DNA of 40,406 nt from Ruminococcaceae bacterium UBA2656 (GTDB taxonomy: Bacteria; Bacillota; Clostridia; Oscillospirales; Acutalibacteraceae). Shown here piece by piece: positions 24,601-33,170 of this stretch. The stretch lies in NCBI GenBank assembly GCA_002359465.1, contig DENA01000021.1, positions 105,195 through 145,600 of the forward strand, read 5' to 3'. The position numbers and the translations under genes are program-made. The notes below the pieces were generated by a model, which saw only the letters and a list, made by a program, of their open reading frames with translations, ran no database searches and was not told where the DNA came from. The stretch's first letter is position 1. Each line of letters opens with the position of its first letter.

Positions 24601-24705
24601 GCCAGGAAGCAATTCTCCGCCGATTGGATTCCTACACTTAAAGTTTCAGCCGCCGAATGGGCATGGATCACGAATCACGACTTTTAACCCGAGGAGGTTT
24701 TACAT

Positions 24706-25812
24706 ATGAAAAAGGTTATTATCAACGAGAATCAGAAGGGCTTCCTATTCAGGAACGGTCGCTTTGTCAAACTTCTGAGCGCAGGGAAATACCATGCGTT
24801 CGGAGACCGGGAAATTGAGATCGTCTCTCTGAAGGAGCCGCTTGCCTCAGCAAAATGTGAGTTGGATATTCTGCTTGCCAACGGAGAAATCGCAAAACAG
24901 ACCTCTGTCATTGAGGTCGCCGATCAACATCTGGCACTTCACACCGTTAACGGCAAATTTGAGGGCGTGCTGCGCCGTGGCAAATATGCCTTCTGGTCTG
25001 TTGTAGATCGTCACGAGTATCGGCTTGTAGACATGTCCACGCCTGAAGTCGCAGAGGATGTTCCGCAGTACATATTTGCGAAGCTGCCCGCCACGGTGTA
25101 CACAAAAGTAGAGGTGGCCCAGTATCAGAAGGCTCGGCTGTACTTTGATCAGAAGCTCATCTGCATTTTGGATGCCGGCGTGTATTACTTCTGGAAAAAC
25201 AATATCCGGGTAGATGTCGGTCTTGTGGATACGAGGCTCACCCAGATGGAGATCACCGGACAGGAGATCATGACCCAGGATAAGGTCTGCCTTCGCATCA
25301 ATTTTGTGTGCAATTACCGTGTGACGGATTATGTGAAGATTCTCACTGAGATCGACGACTACGTCGAGCAGATGCACGTAGCCGCACAGCTCGCCCTGCG
25401 GGACTACGTGGGCAAGCAGCGGCTGGATGATATTCTCGCGAATAAGGATGAAATGTCCAAGTATGTCTTTGATCGACTAAAGGCAAGGGAGAGCGAGTTC
25501 TTTGTGGAGATCACCGACGCGGGCGTAAAGGATATCATTCTTCCCGGTGAGATCCGCGACATCATGAACACGGTGCTGGTGGCAGAAAAGCGCGCACAGG
25601 CCAACGTCATCACCCGCCGCGAGGAAGTCGCCTCCACACGTTCTCTGCTTAATACCGCGAAGCTGATGGAGGAGAACCAAACCCTCTACAAGCTCAAGGA
25701 GCTGGAGCACATCGAGCGCATCTGCGAGAATGTGGGTAACATTAACCTGAACGGAAACGGGGATGTTCTCTCCCAGCTTATGAGCCTGATGCGCACGGGT
25801 TCGCCCTCCTGA
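24706..25812 (+). CDS. Slipin-type SPFH/Band-7 protein
   Basis: The 368-residue protein has a divergent N-terminal half and a Band-7/SPFH core from about residue 130: LVDTRLTQMEITGQEIMTQD, RINFVCNYRVTDYVK and LALRDYVGKQRLDDILANKD are typical slipin sequences, followed by VEITDAGVKDIILPGEIR and a coiled coil with AEKRAQANVITRREE. No N-terminal membrane helix is obvious. Slipins form ring assemblies; genes of this type are repeatedly found beside rtcB, although their role in RNA repair is not established. AGGAGG (24692-24697) is eight bases before the ATG. Confidence 0.88.
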   Translation: MKKVIINENQKGFLFRNGRFVKLLSAGKYHAFGDREIEIVSLKEPLASAKCELDILLANGEIAKQTSVIEVADQHLALHTVNGKFEGVLRRGKYAFWSVVDRHEYRLVDMSTPEVAEDVPQYIFAKLPATVYTKVEVAQYQKARLYFDQKLICILDAGVYYFWKNNIRVDVGLVDTRLTQMEITGQEIMTQDKVCLRINFVCNYRVTDYVKILTEIDDYVEQMHVAAQLALRDYVGKQRLDDILANKDEMSKYVFDRLKARESEFFVEITDAGVKDIILPGEIRDIMNTVLVAEKRAQANVITRREEVASTRSLLNTAKLMEENQTLYKLKELEHIERICENVGNINLNGNGDVLSQLMSLMRTGSPS

Positions 25813-25817
25813 TATTT

Positions 25818-25852
25818 GGAGCGGAGCGGCGAAAAGCGCACGCTCCGGCTCC
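25818..25852 (+). other. Hairpin between the slipin and rtcB genes
   Basis: GGAG plus CGGAGCG (25818-25828) pairs with CGCTCCG (25841-25847), a bulged G and CTCC (25849-25852). There is no T run, so it is more likely an mRNA processing, stability or attenuation element than a terminator. Confidence 0.5.
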
Positions 25853-25872
25853 GATAGAAAGGAAAACATATT

Positions 25873-26151
25873 ATGATTGAAATAAAGGGAAAATTCAACA
25901 CTGCGCTGTGTTATACATCGGATCTGGAAGGAAAAGCCGAGGAGCAGATCCGTGCGGTCTGCGACGAGGAGGCGTTCAAGGAAAGCCGTATTCGCATCAT
26001 GCCGGATGTTCATGCCGGAAAGGGCTGCACCATCGGGACGACCATGACCATCACGGATAAGATCGTTCCCGGCATGGTGGGCGTGGACATCGGCTGCGGC
26101 ATGGAAGCGCAAAGCCAGTTATATGCTGAAAAACGGTTATATTCCTTGTAA
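25873..26151 (+). pseudogene. rtcB: RtcB RNA ligase, N-terminal fragment
   Basis: The first 78 residues are a clear RtcB start: MPDVHAGKGCTIGTTM and VGVDIGCGM, which supplies two manganese ligands (Asp and Cys). The usual protein has 390-480 residues; this one breaks off straight after DIGCGME and ends in 14 unrelated residues. The histidine nucleophile that takes GMP, and all other metal ligands, are absent, so no ligase activity is possible from this fragment. The breakpoint near 26105-26110 joins it to an excisionase-like gene. AGAAAGGA precedes the ATG by about ten bases. Confidence 0.88.
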
Positions 26152-26602
26152 TGACAGCGGAAGGAAAACCCGAAATTTCCAGATCAAGCTGAAGGATGTC
26201 ATTTTCTATCTGGGGGACGTGGAGAAGAACCCCGAGAAGTATACCTTCCCAGGTGGAGCTTTCTCAACTGCCGCGTCGCACCAGCGTGTAGAGTGGATAA
26301 GTGAGCTTCCGGCAGAAGATTTTCGGCTCTGGCTTGAAGATGAGTGGTATGACGCTCCGGATGCCATGACCATAAGAGAAATGGCACGTTTAACAGGTTA
26401 TGCCGCCAGCACTTTTCAGGGTTGGATCTCAGCAGATAAACTTCAGTTGGTGCAATTGCATGATAAAGCGGTGACTCCTAAAGTTTGGCTCATCGATTAT
26501 TATTGTCATGACGGATACACCATCACTCGAAAATCCAAGAAACATCTGAAACTGCTCAACCGCTTTTTTGAGGAATACGGCGGCAAAGCTACTCAGGATT
26601 GA
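26108..26602 (+). pseudogene. Two-HTH excisionase-like gene, 5' end lost
   Basis: The frame begins within a helix-turn-helix (SYMLKNGYIPCNDSGRKTRN) and contains a second HTH (PDAMTIREMARLTGYAASTF, then GWISADKLQLV). The layout mirrors the gene at 6282-6828, including the GYIPC motif. The first ATG is at 26123, but the family has about 20 more residues upstream, now replaced by rtcB sequence. It is probably the former directionality or regulatory protein of a conjugative element. Confidence 0.72.
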
Positions 26603-26612
26603 TATTTGTAAG

Positions 26613-26656
26613 AACTTCGGCTAAAATAGAAAAAGGCTCTTGTTTTAGCCGAAGTT
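26613..26656 (+). terminator. Perfect 14-bp hairpin between two mobile-element genes
   Basis: AACTTCGGCTAAAA (26613-26626) and TTTTAGCCGAAGTT (26643-26656) pair perfectly around 16 bases, followed by ATCTTT. It may be a terminator or attenuator ahead of the small gene at 26680. Confidence 0.6.
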
Positions 26657-26679
26657 ATCTTTGCCAGGAGGTTATCGGA

Positions 26680-26970
26680 ATGGAGAAATTTACTCCCTAT
26701 GAAAAGCTGTCTAAGAAAAAGCAACGGGAACTTGTTGCCAAACGGCGTGGAAACTGGTGCGGATTGAATCCCGTTACCCGTAAACCGGAAAACTCTAAAG
26801 CCTACAATCGGAAAAAGGCACGGAAATGGAGTGATGATTCATCCACGACCGTGCCTTTTGATTTGGATTATTTGTCTCGCACAGCGTATCTTACTTTGTT
26901 TCCGTACTTCTGTGCCGACAAGAGGCAAAGCTTCTCAAACTTAAGTACAAAACCACGTATTGTGGCATAG
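26680..26970 (+). CDS. Small basic mobile-element protein, C-terminus altered
   Basis: The product starts MEKFTPYEKLSKKKQRELVA and continues RRGNWCGLNPVTRKPENSKA, very rich in Lys and Arg, like a small conserved protein of clostridial conjugative elements. AGGAGG (26666-26671) is eight bases before the ATG. After about residue 62 the frame runs antisense through the end of the Fic-like gene, so the last 35 residues (96 in all) are unlikely to be native. A breakpoint near 26860 is likely. Function is unknown; nucleic-acid binding is suggested only by composition. Confidence 0.6.
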   Translation: MEKFTPYEKLSKKKQRELVAKRRGNWCGLNPVTRKPENSKAYNRKKARKWSDDSSTTVPFDLDYLSRTAYLTLFPYFCADKRQSFSNLSTKPRIVA

Positions 26971-27558
26971 GCAGCATTGCCGAAATCTCGCTCAAGCTGT
27001 TTGGTTGAAAATTCACCGATTCCGTATGCAGACAGAACAAAGTTCCAAAGGTCCTTTTCCTTTTCGGTAATTTTACCGTCATCCAACGCATTACGGAAAG
27101 AGTCCAACGTATTGATTTGAGGCAACGCACTTCCGAGTTTATTGTATATATTTTCAATAAAGTAGACAAGAAACGGAGTCACATCCATTACACTGCTGAT
27201 CTTTGCGTTTTCTTCAGCCAGTGAATAGGCATTGTAGTACCCTTTCCGGCTTCGCTCGATGTAGCTTGAAAACGGGATGAACAGCGTGGATGAGTAACCC
27301 TGCCTTCTCAAGTAGATATATAAGTCTGGCCATGCGGCCGTAGGCGGCTACAACATTCTTCAGAGCTTCCAAACTCACTTCAGCAAAGTGAAGCTTATAG
27401 GCACAGGAAATATAGTATTGATAAGCTCCTGCAACTTTTTTATCCATCAATAATTTCATCAGCTTATTATTCATTGTTGGATCAACTCCTGATTTTGGTA
27501 CTAATCTGAAACTGCTGAATCGTCCATTATTGCTAAGAAAAGCTCTCCACATAAACAT
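26868..27558 (-). pseudogene. Fic-domain protein, frameshifted and truncated
   Basis: The 3' part (26868-27311) matches the C-terminal half of a Fic protein: FIPFSSYIERSRKGYYNAY, SSVMDVTPFLVYFIENIY and a final winged helix (GEFSTKQLERDFGNAAYATI). The 5' part, in another frame (27214-27558), ends ...VVAAYGRMARLIYLL and should continue into LRRQGYSSTLF; a one-base shift near 27305 separates them. The AMP-transfer motif HxFxDGNGRxxR is reduced to AYGRMAR, with the catalytic His missing. The product should be inactive. Confidence 0.75.
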
Positions 27559-27594
27559 AATGGGTAGCTTGTAGAATCATATAGTTCATATTGC

Positions 27595-29019
27595 TCATTT
27601 TTGAAGATTGGCCTTAGTTAACAAATCAAGGACTTTACTTCCGGGATTTAGGCTTATTGCTGTATGACGCTTGGCCAAAGCAACAGGGACAACAGCACTT
27701 TCATAAAGATCACATTCAAAATCGTTCAGTAAAGAAAGATATGTTCCAAGGTTTGCATAGTTCTCGATTTTAGATTTTTCCAATTCGAAATTTGTTGTAC
27801 TGCTTTTTGTTGCAACGGGGTAAGGAATATTAAAAACGAATAATCGTCCAGAAGCAGTTTTGTAAATGAAATCTTGTCCATAATATGTTTCGTTTCCAAA
27901 AGTTGTTTCAGACGAAGTTCGATTGAAATTAACATATCGCTCTCGAATTTTATCAGTCAAGCAATATATTGAATTTTCAGACAGGTCTGTATCAATCAAT
28001 TTGAAATAATCATAAACAGCTCCGCTTTTACACAACCCAAGAATCAAGATATCTGATTTGCCATGTGCTCTCATAGTTTTATTTAATTCTGCTAGATATT
28101 TCAAAATGCTTGCATGTACCCATGCGGAATTCCCAAATATTGCGAGGGGACCATCCATAAAAAAACACAAGTTACTGAGAGTATCAACGAATGAATTCGG
28201 AGAGTTTTCCACAACCATTCGAATGTAATGCATAGCAAATAAATGCTCGACTACATTTGTAAAGCGCGTAAGTGCTGTTTGGTTCGAAGAATTGTCATCA
28301 ACCTCTTCCCATATACGTAAACAGTCAGATGGATAAATGGTATGATGACAAGTCGGACATTGTTGAGATTCTGCAATATCCCACACAGGGATATCCTCGG
28401 CATTGCATTCTGGATTTGGACATTTATGTAAAATTAATTCTGCAGCAGCGGAAGCTTGCTTTATGTTTGAACGATAACTTGCTAATTTAAACAATGTGCT
28501 CCGCAAGCTAGTTTTGGAATCTGCGGGATTAGTTCGGTATTTATACAAATAACCGTCCATTGCCAAGCGAAAACTGTCTCTTACGGTCGTTTGCCCTTTA
28601 TATACCATGTTGGAACTCGGAAAGGCAAAGACCGTAGCTGCATTATTTTTTGTGATTTGTGCAACTTTAAATGGGTCGATAAATCTTTCTGAGCCTAACT
28701 CGGTAAAAGAATTGCGTTTGATTAAAATATTTCCTACTTTGACATAGCCAAGTCGAGTAAAGGGAAGATTTTCATCAATACTTGCTTCATAATTTCCTCC
28801 ATCAATTGCAATAATATTGTTTGGTAATAAATGTTTGCATGAAGGTGCTCCTGAAAAAAGCGATGCAATTTGTGTAGCTTCTTCGCCAGTAGGTTCAATC
28901 ATATATTTGCAATTGGATAAGAAATGCTGAATATCCGGATTGTTGACTATATCAACATGTGTTGTCCGATCAGTTAAATCACTGGTGAATGGCATTTTAA
29001 TTACACTTTCTTTGTCCAT
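27595..29019 (-). CDS. nurA: NurA-domain nuclease with inserted zinc finger
   Basis: The 474-residue protein has the NurA pattern: IIAIDGGNYE (Asp73) as the first metal ligand, LCFFMDGPLAIFG (Asp289) and a C-terminal ALAKRHTAIS. A four-cysteine zinc finger (Cys200, 205, 221, 224) is inserted in between. NurA is a 5'-3' nuclease that forms a ring complex with the HerA pump, and the gene just upstream encodes HerA. The start overlaps the HerA gene by 19 bases with no separate ribosome site, indicating coupling. In archaea the pair resects DNA ends; in bacteria it is rare and often found in mobile or defence loci. It is visibly A+T-rich compared with its neighbours. Confidence 0.85.
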   Translation of the reverse strand: MDKESVIKMPFTSDLTDRTTHVDIVNNPDIQHFLSNCKYMIEPTGEEATQIASLFSGAPSCKHLLPNNIIAIDGGNYEASIDENLPFTRLGYVKVGNILIKRNSFTELGSERFIDPFKVAQITKNNAATVFAFPSSNMVYKGQTTVRDSFRLAMDGYLYKYRTNPADSKTSLRSTLFKLASYRSNIKQASAAAELILHKCPNPECNAEDIPVWDIAESQQCPTCHHTIYPSDCLRIWEEVDDNSSNQTALTRFTNVVEHLFAMHYIRMVVENSPNSFVDTLSNLCFFMDGPLAIFGNSAWVHASILKYLAELNKTMRAHGKSDILILGLCKSGAVYDYFKLIDTDLSENSIYCLTDKIRERYVNFNRTSSETTFGNETYYGQDFIYKTASGRLFVFNIPYPVATKSSTTNFELEKSKIENYANLGTYLSLLNDFECDLYESAVVPVALAKRHTAISLNPGSKVLDLLTKANLQK

Positions 29020-31013
29020 GAAGATGGATCAAACTTATCGATTTGTACTGGCACTACAAAGGGACTCGACAGTGTTTTTACCCGAGTGAACCCCACGTCT
29101 TGCGAACGCAGCAACGATTCACTAAAGTCAGAAAAGTCATAAAAATGAGCAAGCTCGCGAACTTCCGTGTCACTGTTTAAATGAGAAATGAACCAGTTTT
29201 CAGTATTTGCTAAGATGTTTTTATGAATAGAGGAAACTTCTTGCGTTGCATAGACAAGTGCGATTTTGTATTTTGCACCTTCTTTCGCTAAGCGAGGCCA
29301 TGTATCAGTCAAGGCCATATCTTTTCCAAGTAAATTATGAGCCTCTTCAATATAAATGACTATGTTGGGTGGAGTTTTATCCGCTGTAAAAGTACGCATA
29401 GATTCAGTAAAAATGTAATTAGCGATGTTCTTTGAAACACGTTCTCTTAGTACAGCGTTTCCTACTGATAAATCCAAAATCACAATTTTTCCATCGGCAA
29501 GATGAGCGTAAATTTCTTTGCAAACTTCAACGCTGTTTTCTGGTGAATGGTAATCGCGTGCAATTTCCAGAAGGCGAAATCCCCTTATATAGGCTTCGTT
29601 ATTATTCGCGCATGCCAATAAGTTCATCATGGCTATGCATTCAGTGTCAAGCCAATTGCCGCCACCACTAGATTTGAGAAGTCCAAATTCTGTTTTGCTT
29701 TTATTGGCACGTCTTGCTGCAAGAAACCATTTCTCAGCGTCCGCAAAAGCGAAACCATCTTTGGGGTCCATATCGATAGATTCTTCATCTTCACTTTTTT
29801 GCTGATTTAAAACATCATTTACTTGTTTTCGGATTTGTTTGTTTGCTTCAAAATACACTTTAAAGTTGCCCTTATAAGCATAACCCGCCTTTTTGAGCAA
29901 GGTTTTGTAAAGGGCGACTTTAACTTTCCATCTTTTCATCTCACCGACTTCACTTGCATCAGGTTTGTCAAAAGACATATTAACGAAAGTATCAATATCT
30001 GCCGCGCCATCTTTATGAGCTTCTTTTAACAACTCAGCGATAGTTTTCAATCCCTCTGGAATTTGTTCATAAAAATTATTGAGCAGTGGCATAAAGCCAG
30101 GGGTGGAAATCATGCGATATTTCACACAGGAATCCCCAAATAGTGCCGAAATTGAACCAGCGTCTTGCTGGTTGGCGTTTGCATATTCTCCGTTAATGTC
30201 AAAAATAAGTTGTCCGATTTTTAATCCGTGTTCATCCGACACTTTCTTTACGACAGATACCGTTTGCTTTATCATATTTGATTTGCCTGTCCTTGTCATA
30301 CCCAAAACCGCTGTTCGGCGCGCTAAAAAGTCCGCTGGTTGAATATAAAATTTTACCTTGTCTTCTTCTTTTGCTCTGTGTAGCCGGTCTGTTGATGTAT
30401 AGCGGACGGTTCCAATTGGAAAAGGATATACTTCATCTTGTAGCCCAAGGGCTTTAAAATCCTCAGTGAAGCGTTCCTTTCGAATGGGATCGACGAAGTT
30501 AACAATTGTTTCAAGCGCATTGCCGGTCGGCACATAAACACTCATACGCAAAGAAATAAAAAAAGATTCAATGTCACTGCCCAAATTCAACTCTTGGCTT
30601 TTCATATAAAATGTTCCGAGAACACGGCACTCTAATCCACCGAATTGTAAACGATTTTTGGTGATACTATCAAAGTCCGATTCACCCTCTGATTGAAAGA
30701 CGTCGGTTTGATTTTGAAAATTATCAATCTTGGTTCGAATCATGTCCTCGTCTTGCGGGAGCTTACATGTTCCCATTACACGCAGCAGAACTACTTCTTT
30801 TTCGGTTTCTGATGCATCTCCGTATTTATTTGGATTAAACGCTGAGGCAACTAAAAAGCTGTTATGGGGAATGCCTTGCACACGATTTTTCCACAAATCG
30901 TTTGTAATAACAAGAGCTTTTTCGTAATCAATAGAATAAACCCAGCCCACAAAGTTTTGCTGTTGCACTAGCTCTAGCAAAGCATCTTTAGTAAATGTTG
31001 TAGTATCGATCAT
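29001..31013 (-). CDS. herA: HerA-type hexameric DNA-pumping ATPase
   Basis: The 670-residue protein has an N-terminal HAS-barrel-like region and the FtsK/HerA ATPase core: Walker A GMTRTGKS (residues 238-245), IGQLIFDINGEY shortly after, Walker B IVIYIEEAHN (about 561-570) and a following ALVYATQEVSSI sensor segment. A long charged insert lies between the Walker motifs. HerA rings translocate double-stranded DNA and feed it to NurA. ATG 31013 is preceded by AGGTG inside the end of the methylase gene, eight bases from its stop; the GTG at 31025 is rejected. Confidence 0.9.
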   Translation of the reverse strand: MIDTTTFTKDALLELVQQQNFVGWVYSIDYEKALVITNDLWKNRVQGIPHNSFLVASAFNPNKYGDASETEKEVVLLRVMGTCKLPQDEDMIRTKIDNFQNQTDVFQSEGESDFDSITKNRLQFGGLECRVLGTFYMKSQELNLGSDIESFFISLRMSVYVPTGNALETIVNFVDPIRKERFTEDFKALGLQDEVYPFPIGTVRYTSTDRLHRAKEEDKVKFYIQPADFLARRTAVLGMTRTGKSNMIKQTVSVVKKVSDEHGLKIGQLIFDINGEYANANQQDAGSISALFGDSCVKYRMISTPGFMPLLNNFYEQIPEGLKTIAELLKEAHKDGAADIDTFVNMSFDKPDASEVGEMKRWKVKVALYKTLLKKAGYAYKGNFKVYFEANKQIRKQVNDVLNQQKSEDEESIDMDPKDGFAFADAEKWFLAARRANKSKTEFGLLKSSGGGNWLDTECIAMMNLLACANNNEAYIRGFRLLEIARDYHSPENSVEVCKEIYAHLADGKIVILDLSVGNAVLRERVSKNIANYIFTESMRTFTADKTPPNIVIYIEEAHNLLGKDMALTDTWPRLAKEGAKYKIALVYATQEVSSIHKNILANTENWFISHLNSDTEVRELAHFYDFSDFSESLLRSQDVGFTRVKTLSSPFVVPVQIDKFDPSSWTKKV

Positions 31014-31021
31014 GCAGAAAT

Positions 31022-31897
31022 TCACCTATCTTCCCGTAAGTTGATTTTTATTTTGTTTCTTTTTAGTTCTTCCTCTGCTGGCCATAGATTTTCATCAGAT
31101 AAAATCATGATTTCAGAGGCAAGTATCTTAGTTGCTGCGCTGTATGAAAGACTAAACATTTTGCAAGGGTAGGTACGATATAAATCGCGAATCTTATCTT
31201 CGGCATCATATGTTACCATCCAGTAGCATTGGAGAAGTTTTACCATATCAGATATTTCTTTATGATCTGTATCACAAAAAAAGTTTTTGTACAATGCCTG
31301 CCCCTTGTTATAATATGGTGGGTCTAAATATGCGAATATGTTATTTCCAACTGGCATATAGGAACGCAGGTAGGATCGTATGTCTTTATTATAAATGTGG
31401 ATGCGGCTTTTTTGCCTTGCGATATTCTCGATGCGTTGCATTAGTTCCTCACGGTTAAACCGGGCATCAATCAAGTAATTCCCAGTTTGATCATACCCGC
31501 CAATAGGACCTGCATTCAATATGCCAGAACGATTAGTTCGATTCAGAAAGAAAGTAGCAAAGGCCAGTTCTAATGAATAGTGCTTGTTCTGGTTATCATA
31601 CACGTCTTTTTGTCGATGCCATTCTGTGACGGTAATCGGTGTATTCCGGATCAAATTAATAAAGTCTTGTGTGTCCTCTTTAATAGCTCGCCAAATAGAG
31701 TAAATCGCTTTGTCGTAATCATTGATTACTATTTCTTCAACAGAATTATTCATTAGCAATGCTAAAGCCACGCCTGCACCACCTGCAAACGGCTCGACAT
31801 ATATGGGATTTTGAATATGCGATTTGTTAATCAGTAATTCTACCAGAGGAGCAATTTTAGCTTTTCCTCCGGGATATCGCAAAGGCGAATAATTCAA
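31022..31897 (-). CDS. D12-class DNA adenine N6-methyltransferase
   Basis: The 291-residue enzyme has the Dam/M.EcoRV-type order: YPGGK (8-12), YVEPFAGGAG (33-42, AdoMet binding) and DPPY (192-195, catalytic). It is full length. The start is TTG 31897, fixed by AAAGGAGG seven bases upstream. In this operon it would mark self DNA so that a HerA-NurA effector or the AlbA_2 protein can tell it from unmodified DNA; that is inference. The recognition sequence cannot be deduced. It is not closely similar to the second D12 enzyme at 39354. Confidence 0.9.
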   Translation of the reverse strand: MNYSPLRYPGGKAKIAPLVELLINKSHIQNPIYVEPFAGGAGVALALLMNNSVEEIVINDYDKAIYSIWRAIKEDTQDFINLIRNTPITVTEWHRQKDVYDNQNKHYSLELAFATFFLNRTNRSGILNAGPIGGYDQTGNYLIDARFNREELMQRIENIARQKSRIHIYNKDIRSYLRSYMPVGNNIFAYLDPPYYNKGQALYKNFFCDTDHKEISDMVKLLQCYWMVTYDAEDKIRDLYRTYPCKMFSLSYSAATKILASEIMILSDENLWPAEEELKRNKIKINLREDR

Positions 31898-31937
31898 AAT
31901 TGTTCCTCCTTTCTCAAGAAGTAAGCTGTATTTCTAA

Positions 31938-32849
31938 TTATAAATAACGCAGTGAGCACTCAACAGCCTCGCTGACTATATGACTTCCGTCGATTCCAAA
32001 TATAGATATCGTCGTAGAAAACACATCACCGTCTTCTACGCAGTTTTGCAACTGCTCGGTGCAAGAAGCTGACACTTCGAAAAATACCGTTTTTTGCAGG
32101 GAATTGTATGGCGAAATCGAGAATGGCACACGTTCGATTTCGTTCATCTGCAATGGCATATCCGTCGGTTCATCGTCAATATATCTGCCAGAGAAAGCAA
32201 TTGAATGAGATTTTGTGCTCAGTCTAATTTCAATACGCTCAATCAAAAAATTGAGTCTCGATGCGTTTTTTACCGCAAAACGCAAACGGTAAACAAGGTG
32301 TGAATCTTTGTTAATTGTTAGTGGTTGAACAATTATAATGTCTTTGAAAATGGAAATTGAACACTTCTCACGGGAATCATAGATTTCATCTAAATCTCTT
32401 CTGTTTGCTTGGAAGTTGTCAGCGTTTCTGCGAATAAATATTTGTCCCTGACGCAGCCAAGTCGTTCCACTTCTTGAAAAGTCTTTTTTTATCATATAGG
32501 GACGATCCAAATTTGAGGATAATACTTTGATATAGGCTACAAATTGCCCTTTGAGAGTGAAGTTGTTTATTTCAATATTGAGAGTCGGTTCGCAATATTC
32601 TCGTAGAAGAGAATTGATTTCCGAGATGTCTGGAATATCCTTTTCGGTCATATCACTAAAGGTGCGCGTTTCATTATCAATGTTGAAGATAATGTATTTA
32701 TCGTTTGGAAAAGTGCAATTTGCAAAAGCAACCATATCTTTTATCAAATCATATTTTTTGGCTTCATGATAGTAGTTTCTTTTAAAATCGCAAAGAGCGT
32801 TTTCGCTCTTATCATCTATCAGTTCAATGACTCTGTCTTTGTCAGTCAT
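31938..32849 (-). CDS. AlbA_2 (Schlafen-like) domain protein
   Basis: The first 170 residues resemble the AlbA_2 domain: ALCDFKRNYYHEAKKYDLIK, DMVAFANCTFPNDKYIIFNI and a LRQGQIFIRRNADNFQAN segment. AlbA_2/Schlafen domains bind nucleic acid, and some cleave tRNA or act as regulators. The C-terminal 130 residues look like a beta-rich domain with no recognised family. It is the first gene of the operon, 40 bases before the methylase, and so could be the sensor or a regulator. GGAG lies nine bases before the ATG. Confidence 0.78.
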   Translation of the reverse strand: MTDKDRVIELIDDKSENALCDFKRNYYHEAKKYDLIKDMVAFANCTFPNDKYIIFNIDNETRTFSDMTEKDIPDISEINSLLREYCEPTLNIEINNFTLKGQFVAYIKVLSSNLDRPYMIKKDFSRSGTTWLRQGQIFIRRNADNFQANRRDLDEIYDSREKCSISIFKDIIIVQPLTINKDSHLVYRLRFAVKNASRLNFLIERIEIRLSTKSHSIAFSGRYIDDEPTDMPLQMNEIERVPFSISPYNSLQKTVFFEVSASCTEQLQNCVEDGDVFSTTISIFGIDGSHIVSEAVECSLRYL

Positions 32850-33170
32850 AATATATTACTCCGATCCAAAAGTGTTGGGCTGTGAAATAATATAATCAAT
32901 TAATTATTAAATATATTATAGCATTGATTTCCATATATGACATTACCTATTTTGGTTAATTATGAGAAATAAAGCAATTCAGAGAAAAAGACGGTTATCT
33001 CTGTGTTGTTTGTTTTTTGCGCAGGGTCGCTGCTGCTGGTTCTACCTGGTATTCGACGTGCATGCTGGGTCGAAGTGCTTTTCCAAATCAGCCGCAGCTG
33101 TTTGGCTATCCATGCGGTCACACTTGATACCATTGTCCGAGCTTCCCATTGCTATAATGCAAGTCCATTT
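32850..33170. other. Promoter region of the HerA-NurA operon and unassigned DNA
   Basis: On the minus strand a TATAAT hexamer lies about 70 bases before the AlbA_2 gene, with only a poor -35 (ATGTCA). The DNA is very A+T-rich up to about 32960. From 33042 to 33149 the minus strand has a 35-codon frame without a ribosome site; no family was recognised. Confidence 0.4.

Noticed and set aside
31022..31897. Methylase as a solitary Dam of the host
   Set aside because: Its tight coupling to HerA and NurA, and the A+T-rich composition shared with them, argue for a role within the operon.
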